Shown here: piece by piece, positions 21,660 to 32,636 of the stretch
Numbering within the stretch: the first letter of the stretch is position 1
Layout of the letters: each line of letters starts with the position of its first letter
Assembly: GCA_963555705.1 (NCBI GenBank)
Contig: OY743183.1
Span: 47,357,466 to 47,421,465 of the forward strand
Reading direction: 5' to 3'
DNA: 64,000 bases
From: Ligustrum vulgare
Taxonomy: Eukaryota; Streptophyta; Magnoliopsida; Lamiales; Oleaceae
Translations under genes and position numbers: made by a program
The notes under the pieces: model-generated
Database searches by the model: none
Seen by the model: the letters and a program-made list of their open reading frames with translations, nothing else
Told to the model about the DNA's origin: nothing

Positions 21660-22015
21660 CGTTTGGTGTGAAAGGAGCTTAGTTAATAGCTGTCTCCTCG
21701 AAAGCAACACCACAAATTGAACTAGAAACTAAATTTATGAGAACCTAAAACTTATTCCACCAAGGAGATTTCCTAAGAACTTCACGGAGAAGAACAAAAG
21801 AATTGAACGCTTGAAAAGGCAAGGAATTAACATGGAATCTATCAACCAAAACGGAGGCTGCCAATTTGTTTGAGCAACGCAGAGGCTAGGTTTGGTCACT
21901 TTAATTCTAATTCCACCAAGGAGGCTGTTCACGTTAGTTCTACTATAAGGCTTCAGTTTTGGATTGCAATTGGAGGCTAATAGTTTCAACCACTAATTCC
22001 ACACAAAGTGGTAGC
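21660..22015. repeat. Repeat R, copy A, left part
   Basis: Its right end (TTTCAACCACTAATTCCACA at about 21986) matches 31123 onward. Copy A is then interrupted by the foldback element and resumes at 27231. Identity of the repeat unknown. Confidence 0.55.
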
Positions 22016-22041
22016 GGGAAAAATATATAACCATAAAACTA

Positions 22042-22909
22042 AGGTGGCATTCTGTTTGTATTTTATTTTGTATTTTCATTTTCGAAAATGTTTTGTATTT
22101 CCTGTTTTCATTTTTGTTTTCAAATTTGCTGAAAACGCGTTTGGTTTGTCATTTCTGAAAACTGTTTTTGAAAATGAAAAGCTGGAAAACACGTTCTGTT
22201 TGAAATTTTGCAGAATACTACTTAAACTATTTTTAATTAATTTGCTTGCAGAATACTACTAACTCAAACTCAAATTTCCTTTTACAATACACTAAAAATA
22301 TGGTTACATGCAACACACTAATGTGAGCATTAAGAGTTTATATTAACACAGCTTCGTCAGGTTTGGGATTTGAAAAAACTCTACTTCTATTAAAATTCAG
22401 AAAATGCAAGTTCTTTCAAAACCACCAGAGTCCATTTATCAGTGTATTTTTTGAAATATAACAACAAAAATTCTCACTTAATTTTTTTTTGTAATGTTGA
22501 TATTGAATTCAATAAAACTTTATTTAAACTTAGTTCCAAGTTAGGATAATTTTCCAAAAAAAAAAAAAAAAAAAAATCTTTATTTAGACTTAGTTCCAAG
22601 TTAGGATAATTCTAAAAAAATAATAAAAAAATAAAAAAATAAAAACTTTATATTAAACTTAGTTTTAAGTTAAGATAATTCTATATAAAAAAAAAAAATT
22701 CTCAAAACGCGTTTTCCGCGTTTTGGACATTTTTTGTCGAAATACACACAAAACGCCCAAAACGAGGTTTCGGACGTTTTCCGTTTTGTGTACAATTTTT
22801 TTTTTTGTTTTCCAAAATGCGTTTTCGAAAATGGTAAAGAGAACGCGTTTTGAGCGTTTTCGAAAATAAAAACAGAAAACGACCTCAAAACAGCAAAGAG
22901 AACAGGGGC
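22042..22909. mobile_element. hAT-like MITE nested in the left arm of the foldback element
   Basis: 868 bp flanked by 8-bp duplications TAAAACTA (22034-22041) and TAAAACTT (22910-22917), one mismatch. The ends are imperfect inverted repeats rich in TTTTCGAAAA and AACGCGTTT. The right end read inward starts CCCCTGTTCTCTTTGC. No ORF is credible. Frames in the right half encode only repeated Phe/Lys/Arg from the inverted repeat itself. Confidence 0.65.
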
Positions 22910-23077
22910 TAAAACTTTCACATTTTACACATAATAAACTTAAATTTTTTTTAAAAAAAATCACGTGTTAATTAGTTAATTAATTAATATGATATTATAA
23001 TAATTATCATTTATATATTAAATTAAAACTTATATAATATTAAATAATAAAATAAAAACAATATTTAATCTACAACC

Positions 23078-24295
23078 ACTCCACCCCAACCCAACCCAAT
23101 CCAATCCAACCCAGCACTCACCCCACGCCACCCACCCACCCACCCCAACCGAAAAAATGACTTTTTTCCTTTTACTTTTTCACATTCACCCCCGACACCA
23201 CCTTACCCACCCCCATCCCCACCCCCACCCCACCCCACCCCAATCCCAACCACACCCACCCACCCCACCCCACCCCAACCAACCCCACCACAAGAATGAT
23301 TTTACTTCTATTTTTTTCCCATCGCACCCACCCGTCCCGTCCCATCCCATCCCACCTCACCCCAAAAATAAGTTTTTTTTTTTTTGGAGATGTTTTCTCT
23401 TCCCACCAGACCCTACCCCACCCCCACCTCACCCAAAATGATTTTTTTCTACTATTTTTCCACAACTCGCTCAGATCCTACATACCCCACCACCCAACCC
23501 AAATTTAATTTTTTCTTCTAATTTTCCACTCCACCACCAACCTCGCCCCAAACCCTACCCCATCCCACTTCATCCAAAATGATTTTTTTTATTACTTTTC
23601 CACAACTCGCTCAGACCCTACCCCGCCACCCATCCCACACCCCACCCAAAATTAATTTTTTTCTTCTAATTTTCCACACCCCACCCAGACCCTAGCTCGT
23701 CACCCAGCCACCCACTCCCACCCAAATATGAATTTTCTTCTATATTTACACACCCCACCCCACCAACCTCATCCCACCCACCCCACCACAACCCAGTACA
23801 CCCAAAAAAAATTTTCTTCTATTTTTTCACACTTCACCTCAACCGTCCCACCCCACCCCACCCCACCCTACTCACATCCAAAAATGTTTTTCTTCTATTT
23901 TTTACACCCTACCCAACAATCCCACCCCACCCAAAAATGATTTTTCTTATATTTTTTCACACTTCTACCCAACCGCCCCACCCCATCCCATCGCACCCGC
24001 CACCCACCATACCCGATCCTAAAATGATTTTTTTTTTCTATTTTTTCACAATTCACCCCAACTACTCCATCTCAACCCCACCCACCCACCCCACTACAAA
24101 AAAATGATTTTTTTCTTCTACTTTTCTCCACCCCGACCCACCCCACCCCACCCCACACTACCCCCACCCACCCCAAAAAATGATTTTTTTCTTCTACTTT
24201 CCAACCCCCACGCCACCCCACCCCACCTCACCACAAAAAATGATTTCTTCTACTTTTTCTAGCCCCACCCGACCTCTACCCCACCCACCCTCAAA
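23078..24295. repeat. Foldback left arm: C-rich minisatellite
   Basis: Irregular units, roughly 60-90 bp, of CCCACCCCACC runs alternating with AAAATGATTTTTTTCTTCTA and TTTTTCCAC. They are the reverse complement of the units at 25691-27010. The guanine-rich strand here is the minus strand. Confidence 0.85.
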
Positions 24296-25165
24296 GTCAC
24301 AGTCAGTCACGCAAGGTAACATGAGATCACAGTTAAGTCACAAGGTTATACAGAGTCACAATTAAAAATTTAGTTGTAAAATTCCACCCCTCCAAAGTCA
24401 CAGTTTGTCACACAAGATCAAAGTTTGGTCACACAAAGTCGTTGTTTGGTCAAACGAGGTCACGGGAGGTCACAGTTAGGTCAAACGTGGTCACAAGTCG
24501 ATCACGTAAAGTCACACTTCGTTCTTACAAAATCACAGTTTGGTCACACATAGTCATATTTGACACAATTGTAGGTCATATCACGTCCTCGTCCAATGGT
24601 CACAACAAGTCATAGTTGGTCACAATCTATATAATTGGTCACAATCATCCATAATTGATCACATATTATTTATTTATTGGTCATAATTACCTAATATTTG
24701 GTCATAATCATCAATAATTGATCACAATTTATTTATTGATTGATCACAACTTACTTGTTTTCTTGACCACATTTCGCACTTATCATAAGTCGGACAAACT
24801 CACAGTTAGTCAATATTTTGATCACATTTACCTATAATTGATCAGAATTATCATATAATGGGTCAATATTATCTATTTATTGGTCATAATTTACTCGCTT
24901 CCTCAATCACAATTAGTTAATATTTTTGTCACAATTACCTAATATTTGGTCACATTCCGTATTCTTAGTTTTCTTGGTCACATCCCCCATTTCTCACAAG
25001 TCACTATTAGTAAATATTTTGGTCACATTTACCTAATAATTGCTCACATCCCGTACTTTATCACACAAAGTCACGATTTGAAAACACAAGGTCACACAAA
25101 GTCTCAGTTCGGTCACACAAAGTCACAATTCAATCACATGATGTCATAGTTCGGTCACATGTTTT
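24296..25165. repeat. Foldback left inner arm: GTCACA repeats
   Basis: Degenerate units, near 21 bp where best preserved (about 25080-25160), of the form GGTCACACAAAGTCACAGTT. They are more decayed between 24540 and 25020, where TTGGTCACAATTACCTAATA variants predominate. Confidence 0.8.
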
Positions 25166-25690
25166 ACCAAACTGTGACCTTGTGTGATCGAACTGTGACT
25201 TCGTGTGATCGACTGTGACTTTATGTGATCGAATTGTGACTTTGTGTGACCGAATTTTGCAACTAAACCAATTGTGATCTAACTATGACCTCGTGTGACC
25301 TAACTGCGACTTTGTGTGATCAAACTATGACCTTGTGTGACCAACTGTGAATTTAGGAATGAGTGTGTAGGTGGTGGGTTTTTCAACTATATTTGTAATT
25401 ACGACATTGTGTGACCAATTGTGACATTGTGTGACTTGTTGTGACTGTTCATGTGGGATGGAGTGGGGTAGGGTGGGGTGGGGTGGGGTAATCAAATTAT
25501 TAGGTAAGTGTAACCAAAATGTCGACTAAATGTAACTTTGTGTGACTTGTGACAAGTAGGGAATGTGATCAATTATTAGGTAATTGTGACAAAAAATATT
25601 AACTAATCACGAAAAAAAATCAGTAAGTTGTGACAAATAAATAAATAATATGTGACCAATTATATTAGAGGTTGTGACTATCTATAACTT
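25166..25690. repeat. Foldback right inner arm: TGTGAC repeats
   Basis: Units such as TGTGATCGAACTGTGACTT and TTTGTGTGACC are reverse complements of the left inner arm. The orientation changes within about 10 bases near 25165-25172, marking the hairpin centre. Confidence 0.8.
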
Positions 25691-27010
25691 TGTGTGACCA
25701 TTGGACGAGGAAAAGTAGAAGAAAAAACCATTTTTGGGTGGGGTCGATTTATTGGGTGGGTGGCGGGATAGGGACGGGGTGTGAAAAATTAAAAGAAGAA
25801 AAATCATTTTTGGGTAGGGGTGGGGTTGGTGGGTGACGGGTGTAGGGTCGAGACGGGGTATTGAAAAGAAAAAAAATCATTTTTGGGCAGGGTGAATAGT
25901 GGTGGGGTTGCTAGGTGACAGATGTAGGGTCGGGATGGGGTGTGGAAAAGTAGAAAAAAAAAATCATTTTTGGGTGGGGTATGTTGGTTGGGTGGGTAGC
26001 AGGGTAGGGTCCGGAGCGAGGTGGGTGGGGTGTGGAAAATTGGAGAAAAAAATCATTTTTTGGGGGTGGGTAGGAATGGGATTGGTGGGGTGGGGTGGAG
26101 TGGATTGGTTCGGTGGGTAGCAGGTAGGGTCGGGGCGGGGTGGGTGTGAAAAATTAGAAGAAAAAAATCAATTTTGGGTAGGGTGGGTGCTGGGGGTAGG
26201 GTCTAGATGGGGTGGGTAGCGGGGTAGGGTGGAAAAATATGGAGAGATAAAAAAAACTCATTTTATGGGGTGCGGTGGGCAGGGTGGGGTTGGTGGGGAA
26301 GTGGAAAAGTAGAAAGAAAAAAATCATTTTTGGGGTGGGGTGGGGTGGGATGGGTAGGGTTGTGTCGGGCTAGGTGGGGGTAGGTGGAAAAGTAGAAGGA
26401 AAAAATCATTTTTGCGATGGGTGGGGTGGGGGCGAGGTCGGGGAGGTGTTGTCTTGGTCTGTGGGTGGAATAAAATTAATTTATCACTTTGCGATGAGGT
26501 GGGGTAAGGTCGAGTGGTGTTGGTTTGGGTTGGGGTGGGATGGGATGGGAAAGTATATGAAAATATCGAGAGAAAATAAAAATAAACTTATTTTTGGGGT
26601 GGGGTAGGATATGGGTGGTGAGGTGGGGTGGTGGGAAGGGTGGGTGGGGTTAGGGGATGTGGCTAGGGTAAGATCAATTTGTCATTTTGCGATGAGGTGG
26701 GGTAGGGTCGAGTGGGGTTGGGTTGGGTTTGATGGAAAAGTGTAGGAAAACATCGAGAGAAAATAAAAATAAACTTATTTTTAGGGTGGGGTAGGATATA
26801 GGTGGGGAAGGTGGGTGGGTCGGGGATGTGGCTAGGGTGAGATTAATTTGTCACTTTGCGATGAGGTGAGGTAGAGTCTAGTGGGGTGTGGGCGGGGTGG
26901 GTGGGATGGGGAATTATAGGAAAACATCGAAAGGAAAAAAATAAAATTTATTTTTGGTGTAGGGTGGGTGGGTGGGTGGGGTGGGCGGGTCAAGGGCGGG
27001 GGTGAGGGAG
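25691..27010. repeat. Foldback right arm: G-rich minisatellite
   Basis: Units of GGGTGGGGTGGG with AAAAGTAGAAGAAAAAAATC and ATTTTTGGG. They are complementary in order and content to the left arm. There is also a higher-order unit of about 180 bp containing TTTGCGATGAGGTGGGGTA, seen three times (about 26490, 26687, 26858). Confidence 0.85.
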
Positions 27011-27230
27011 ATTGTGACGTCAAAATTTGAATTTTTGATTTAATGTTATATTAGTTTTAATATAGTAAATAATAGATAATTATGTTTGTCTTATATATAT
27101 TATTATATTATTTTTAATTATTAAATACCTAATTAAATGAATTCGCACCTGAAATTTTAAAAAAAAAAATTTCCCTCATATGATTTTTGAATTGCATCTT
27201 TGAAATACTAGGTTTTATGTAATTTTCCCC

Positions 27231-27490
27231 TTTTCCAAAGCAAAGGAGGCTCAAGTTCGACAAGTTAATTCCACAACTCCCACAAAGCCTTGACACCACT
27301 TAAATAGGTATGACAGATTAGGGTAAACAAGCAAGTGGGTCATCATAAACTAGCTCAATATGAGTAATTAGGCAAAGTCCATTGTTTCCCCCAATTGGGC
27401 TATTAACGTTTCTAGCATAGGCTACCAATCTGTGAAGAGCTACATAAATAACATTCCATCTGTGGTTACAAAATCCTATGGATTATAATC
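27231..27490. repeat. Repeat R, copy A, right part
   Basis: It continues the alignment with 31165-31430: GACAAGTTAATTCCACAA, CATAAACTAGCTCAAT, GCTACATAAATAACATTCCA. Together with 21986-22015 it reconstitutes copy A around the foldback insertion. Confidence 0.7.
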
Positions 27491-28515
27491 TCACCCGAAT
27501 AACATTATAGCCATTGGTTTGATTGAGACAAAAAATCCCAAAAAACCTCCACCTTGATTCCAAGTAAACCTACAACACCAAAATATAGAGTTTATTAGTT
27601 ACATAAAATATTTCCAAACAAATTAGAACTCAACGTACATTTACCATTGTTTCAAGTCTCAAACAGATTTCATGCCTGCTAATAGTACTCCAAGGGCCAA
27701 CTCAAACTCAAGTATAAACTAAATCATAGCAAGCCAAACTATGCAGTTATATCAAAATAGCAAGTAACACCACTTTAGAAAAAACAACACGTACTTTCTA
27801 AAGACAATGTAAACACGTTACATATTTCACACATCAGTCAATCGAGAGCATATAATAACACAAAGTTATAAGGTGACTCTACATATGCGATGAGAGTACA
27901 TCATAAGGCAAACAACATAAATCTTTTCAACAAGTTCACATAAAAAACTTCAAATTAACATCAAGTAAATCATATAGTCGACACATACAACAGTTGCAAA
28001 TGACCCCCAAGAAAACATATAACCACAATTTCTCATTCCAATGGTTGTATCTCTATCAGTACATTACTTCTTTCTAAAAAAAAACATCTAGCCTCCATCT
28101 CACTAGAGGTGACAGGACGTCCTCTACCTAATCAAGATCCTCACATATAGAATATAATAAAGACATTTAACAACCTCATCTCGTGATTAAAATGTCAAAC
28201 CCAAACATCCCCCAGTATGTTACTAATTACACTTTCAGGCATGTAGTCTCAATACTACCAACTAGTTCTTCACTTCTAATGCGACTACTGCATACCCATC
28301 CCACAAAGGAACACATCTAATGGGTAAGAACACACCAAATGTCAAACCTCACACCACCAATCTCAACCATCATGCACGTAACACGTAATAACATGATCAC
28401 TCTCAAATTCAAACAAATACTCAACAAATGAAAAATGCACTAGAAAAAAGTAATTGTAATGCAAAAATGAGATACTTGGCAAGATGGTAAAGTAGAGTAG
28501 AAATAATAGTTGATA
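27491..28515. other. AT-rich intergenic DNA
   Basis: No coding, RNA or repeat structure that I can support in this stretch. Confidence 0.5.
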
Positions 28516-29301
28516 TCTAACTATATATAAAAGAATCAATCTTCAATTGACACTATTCATCCACTTCAATTCCAATTAAATTGGTACTATTCATCCAATC
28601 AAATTACAATTAAATACTATTTATCCAATTTAGGCACTATTCCAATTACAATTAAATACTATTCATCCAATTGCAATTAAATTGACATTATTCATCCAAT
28701 TCAATTACAATTAAATACTATTCATCCAATTTAGGAACAATTTCAATTGCAATTAAACACTATTCATCCAATTTAGGCATTATTCTTCCAAATAAATACT
28801 ATACGCAGGCAACAATTAGCACTATTCAGGCAACAATTGGCACTATTCATCCAATCCAATTGCAATTAAATTGGCACTATTCATCAAATCCAATTGCAAT
28901 TAAACATTTATTCATCCAATTTATGCACTATTTCAATTGCAATTAAACACTATTCATCAAATTTAGGCACTATTAATCTAATTAAATACTATGTAAACAA
29001 ATTGCCCGGATTTCCATCAATTTAGACACTATTCATCCAATTAAACACTATATAATTTTTTAATATGCATTTTTATCAACACATATGAACTATTTATTAT
29101 TTAATGTATGGGTATATTAGATAAAATATAAGCAAATTTATAGTTCCAACATATAATAATTATATTTTCTTAATCCGTATAAAAATAGAAATGGGTCTAT
29201 CGTTATAGGATAGTGGGAGTATCAAACAAAAAATCATTATTTGAAGCTTCTCTGATAGAAAAATACTAGCAATATGCGTGCAACGCACGCACCAAAACTA
29301 G
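28516..29301 (+). mobile_element. Non-autonomous Helitron, 786 bp
   Basis: Begins TCTAACTATATATAAAAG directly after an A. Ends in a 7-bp-stem hairpin (TGCGTGC-AAC-GCACGCA, 29275-29291), a short spacer and terminal CTAG, followed by T. Insertion between A and T, a TC start, a 3' subterminal hairpin and a CTRR end are the Helitron signature. The interior is filled with degenerate repeats of CACTATTCATCCAATT and CAATTACAATTAAATACT (about 28550-29045). No replicase-helicase is present. Confidence 0.8.
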
Positions 29302-30009
29302 TTTCAAGAAAAAGTGTAAACAACCACTTTAAAAACTTTGCCCCAAAACAAGTATTCTTTCCCACCAAGACAAGTATACTTTCTAAACTTTTGTTATCCT
29401 TCCCAAAAAAAACTCAAATTTTCATAAAAAGACTACCCAAAATAGAAGTGTTATTATTTTCTCAAAGAAATGCACAAGACACTAAAATAAACCACACAGA
29501 CCTCAAGAAGACTCTTACCCATACAAATTACATTTTCACATAAAGAAAAGTATTACAAATAGAGAAGATACACAGTATCAAATAGATTCACATAATAGAT
29601 CATAAAGGTCTAGGATAATAATCTTGAAAAAAAATAGTTTTAACGGCAACAAAATACCAATAGTAAATTCATAGCATGCTAATCATGAAATTTTTACTTC
29701 CAACAATAATAGCACATATAAGTGAGCAAATAATTTCACAAAGAAATTAAACATAAATTTCACAAAGAAATCCAAATCCAATTATAGTTGCATATAGAAA
29801 GCCAATTTCACAAAGTAATTTATGCAAATATAACGTCACATGGAATGTTCTCAATTTCAGAAAGATATATACTCTGAAAAGTAACTGCATATCGAAAAAT
29901 AATTTCACAAAGAAATAAATGCAATCATAATTTCACATACAAATTAACACATTGGCACATAATATCCTACGTCTAGCAATAGACAATCCGCAAGCCTAAT
30001 TGTCATCCA
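29302..30009. other. AT-rich DNA with a reiterated TTTCACAAAGAAAT motif
   Basis: The motif TTTCACAAAGAAAT and variants occur at least five times between 29725 and 29925 at irregular spacing. No gene is apparent. Confidence 0.5.
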
Positions 30010-30881
30010 ACATGATGAATATTAATCAACAAGAAAGAAAGAAGAGAAGAAAAAGAAAAAGAAAGAAAGAAAGAAAAGGAGAGAAAGGAGGCAACCTAAA
30101 ACAAATTTTCAATCAATAATATTAATCACAATACTCAAAACTATATATACAATATGTTTCTTGATAAATAACACAATCTAAACTATGAAAACAATAATTA
30201 TAATAAACTAATTATGGTAATTAGAATAATTAGTTATTCTATCATCCTCCCGTAAACTCACGGTGCTATAGCTTGAAGCAGGAGAGTTTGTCAAATAACA
30301 ATCGAAAGCGATTAATCGGATGGCACTTAGTGAAGAAGTCAACAAGCTGCAATGAGGAGGAGACAAAAGGTAAGACAATAGTCTCATGCGGAAGATGATA
30401 ACGAACAAGGTGATAGTTAATCTCAATGTGCTTGAAGAGAATCATTGGATGCTATTATAAAAGAAAGAAAACAATACTAACCAACAAAGTGAACCAGAGC
30501 AGTATATAAAACAAGTAGATAAATTCAAACTAACACCACGAGAAGGTAGAAAATGAAGAGTCAATCACAATGCAGTCATCCATGACGCCAGAAACGCTGC
30601 CACGAGCCTCCAAGTGCCGTCAAAGTGTATGTCGATCTTCCTCACGCGCCTCCTTAACCCAACACATGTAGTCTCATGCGTTGTTTTGCTGGATTCACCA
30701 CCATCTGCAGATTAAGAATATTATCTTTGTTCTCTGAAATATCCATCGTAGGTGCCTCGAAATTCATGAAAACTGTTACAATTTAAGGTTTCGTGTCAAA
30801 GAAAAAAACTGCACAATTATTTAGTATTTCAATAATAATCTAATTCAAATGGCTCTGATACCATATAGAAATCTCAATAAC

Positions 30882-30922
<41 letters not shown>

Positions 30923-31121
30923 CAACTAATTAATCAAGAAGAAGAAGAAGAAAGAGAGAAAAAATGAGAGAAATGAGGAAACCCTAAAACAAATTTTCAA
31001 TCAATAATATTAATCACAATACTCAGAACTATATATACAACAGGTTTCTTGATAAATAATACAATCTAAATAATTATTATAAACTAATTGTGCTAATTAG
31101 AATAAACTAATTGTGCTAACA
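30010..31121 (-). mobile_element. Copia remnant with two LTRs and most of the interior deleted
   Basis: LTR-like copies at about 30010-30244 and 30865-31121 share CAATCAATAATATTAATCAC and TTTCTTGATAAATAA. A primer-binding site (minus strand TGGTATCAGAGC) at 30852-30863 abuts the right LTR, so the element points left. About 600 bp of interior remain, including an RNase H tail on the minus strand near 30245-30450 (FFTKCHPINRFRLLFDKL). The right LTR has an expanded (TG)n tract at about 30884-30921. No convincing TSD. Confidence 0.65.
30884..30921. repeat. (TG)n microsatellite
   Basis: Uninterrupted TG repeats of about 38 bases inside the right LTR of the copia remnant. The left LTR lacks them. 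Confidence 0.95.
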
Positions 31122-31432
31122 GTTTCAACCACTAATTCCACACAAATTGGAAGCTGATTTTTCCAATGTAAAGGATGCTCAAATTTGACAAGTTAATTCC
31201 ACAATCCTAGTAAAGTCTTCACACTACTTAAATAGATTCGACATAGGTTTGGATAAGCAAGCAAATAGGTCACCATAAACTAGCTCAATGAGTAACTAGG
31301 CAAAGCTCAATATTTTCTCCAATTAGGCTATTAAAGTTTCTAGCTTATTTTTATAATTGAACTACTAGTCTGTGAAGACAAGCTACATAAATAACATTCC
31401 ATCTTTAGCTACAAAAGCTGGATTCATAAAGG
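31122..31432. repeat. Repeat R, copy B (uninterrupted)
   Basis: Matches copy A without the foldback element: ACCACTAATTCCACACAAA, then AAGCTGATTTTTCC, then the block aligned with 27231 onward. It stops where the copia RNase H fragment begins. Confidence 0.65.
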
Positions 31433-31435
31433 AAG

Positions 31436-32101
31436 TTAGTAGGTCGGCTCCTATACTTAACTATCACTTGCCCTAACATCTCATTTTTCGTTAACATGTT
31501 GAGTCAATTTATGCAAAATCCTCGTGATTCTCATTATCAAGCAGCTCTTCATGTTTTCTGTTACTTGAAAGGTTCTCCAGGTTATGGACTTCTTTACTCT
31601 GCACAAAGTGATCTTCAACTTTCAACTTACTCAGATTCTGATTGGGCTAGTTGTCCCACCACTCGACGCTCTACCACAGGTTTTTCATCACACTTGGTAA
31701 TGGTTCTATCTCTTGGCACAGGAAGAAACAATCTGTTGTTTCTAGTTCTTTTGCTGAAGCTAATTAAGTATCGTGCAATGGCTATGACCACTTGCGAACT
31801 AGCATGGCTACAATCTCTACTCCATGACCTGGTTGTGCCACAACCGCAACGTATTCCACTCTATTGTGATAACGAGGTTGTCCTCCATATTACTCGCAAC
31901 CCGATCTTCCATGAATGCACTAAACATATTGAACTTGATTTCCATTTCGTCCATGAGAAATTTCTCTCACGACTCATCCTCCCTACTCAGGTTTCCACCA
32001 AGCTTCAATTGGTTGATATCTTCACCAAGGCTCTTGCCAAAGATCTTTTCCAACATTTCACTCGCAAGTTGGGCATTACAGCTCTTTATGCTTCAACTTG
32101 A
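31436..32101 (+). pseudogene. Copia RT-end/RNase H relic
   Basis: Motifs of plant copia RNase H: VGRLLYLTITCPNISFFVN, LSQFMQNPRDSHYQAALHVF, YLKGSPGYGLLYS, STYSDSDWASCPTTRRSTTG, IPLYCDNEVVLHITRNPIFH, TKHIELDFHFVHEK and LVDIFTKALAKDLFQHF. RNase H would degrade template RNA during reverse transcription. The segment normally holding the catalytic Glu (SAEAEY-like) is lost to a frame disturbance before YRAMA. A pair of TAG stops lies just upstream of the fragment. Confidence 0.8.
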
Positions 32102-32314
32102 GAGAGAGTATTGAATATAGTTGGATATTGAATATATTTGGAGCTACTGCTGGGATTTTATTCTCTGGTAATTTATATTGCTATATTCTCATCCTAGATT
32201 AGTTTATTTACTTTCTATAGTTTTACCCTTGCTGTATTATATAGTCCTCCATGCATGCTTAACGTAATTATTATTGAAAACTGACTTTCATTCACCAATT
32301 CTTGAATTCTAACA
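31436..32314 (+). mobile_element. Copia fragment: RNase H end plus 3' LTR
   Basis: The coding relic runs to a TGA at 32101. A purine tract (GAGAGAGAG) then leads into an LTR of about 206 bp (32109-32314) starting TATTGAATATAG and ending TCTAACA. The 5' part of the element is missing. Confidence 0.7.
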
Positions 32315-32636
32315 TTTACTGCCTTTTTATTGTTTCAACAAATTGATAATTTTTGGCTTCATCGCAACATCATGAAACGAAGAAAGTAGTAATGAAATAA
32401 AGTAATAGGAGAAGGGAGGTGAGGGAGTTTATCGTGGTTGTTGGTGACTAATGTAATAATACTATAAATTTTACGAGGCCAATGGACCATAATGAGGATG
32501 ATCACGAAGACTAAAAGAAAATTAACCATATACCTTTGCAAAATATATGCATCGGTCACGTTCAATTTTTTAAGGCTCGATATCTCTGACTTCCTCTGAA
32601 ATTAAGAACATGCATTGCTTTCGTTGAAATGTTTAT
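32315..32636. other. Short intergenic gap
   Basis: Sequence between the copia LTR and the next LTR. Nothing recognised. Its last nine bases (AATGTTTAT) recur at 34522-34530. Confidence 0.5.

Larger units (their letters stand above)
22016..27230. mobile_element. 5.2 kb foldback (MULE-like) element with minisatellite arms
   Basis: The outer ends are AT-rich inverted repeats of roughly 200 bp. The left begins GGGAAAAATATATAACC; the right, read inward, begins GGGGAAAATTACATAAAACC. Both continue through poly-T/poly-A and TTAATTA-rich blocks. Inside them, left-arm C-rich units (CCCACCCC plus CCCAAAAATGATTT) face right-arm G-rich units (AAATCATTTTTGGG plus GGGGTGGGG). Further in, GTCACACAAAGTCACAG units face GTGACTTTGTGTGATCG units, switching at about 25168. 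Subtracting the nested hAT-like MITE gives arms of about 2.3 and 2.1 kb. No coding frame is credible. The end sequence suggests a Mutator-like foldback such as Arabidopsis FARE. The paralogous repeat at 31122 approximates the empty site. I could not identify a TSD. Confidence 0.75.

Noticed and set aside
22665..22964. Phe/Lys/Arg-rich minus-strand frames near 22.7-22.9 kb
   Set aside because: They lie in the right half of a hAT-like MITE and result from AACGCGTTT/TTTTCGAAAA inverted repeats. No protein motif is present.
24296..25690. CRISPR-like array of short repeats
   Set aside because: The repeats are degenerate and contiguous without unique spacers, flip orientation in the middle, and sit in a plant transposon.
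23157..26607. Open frames rich in Pro/His/Phe (left arm) and Gly/Trp/Val (right arm)
   Set aside because: They are translations of CCCACCCC and GGGGTGGGG satellites and appear on both strands. Openness comes from repeat composition, not coding selection.
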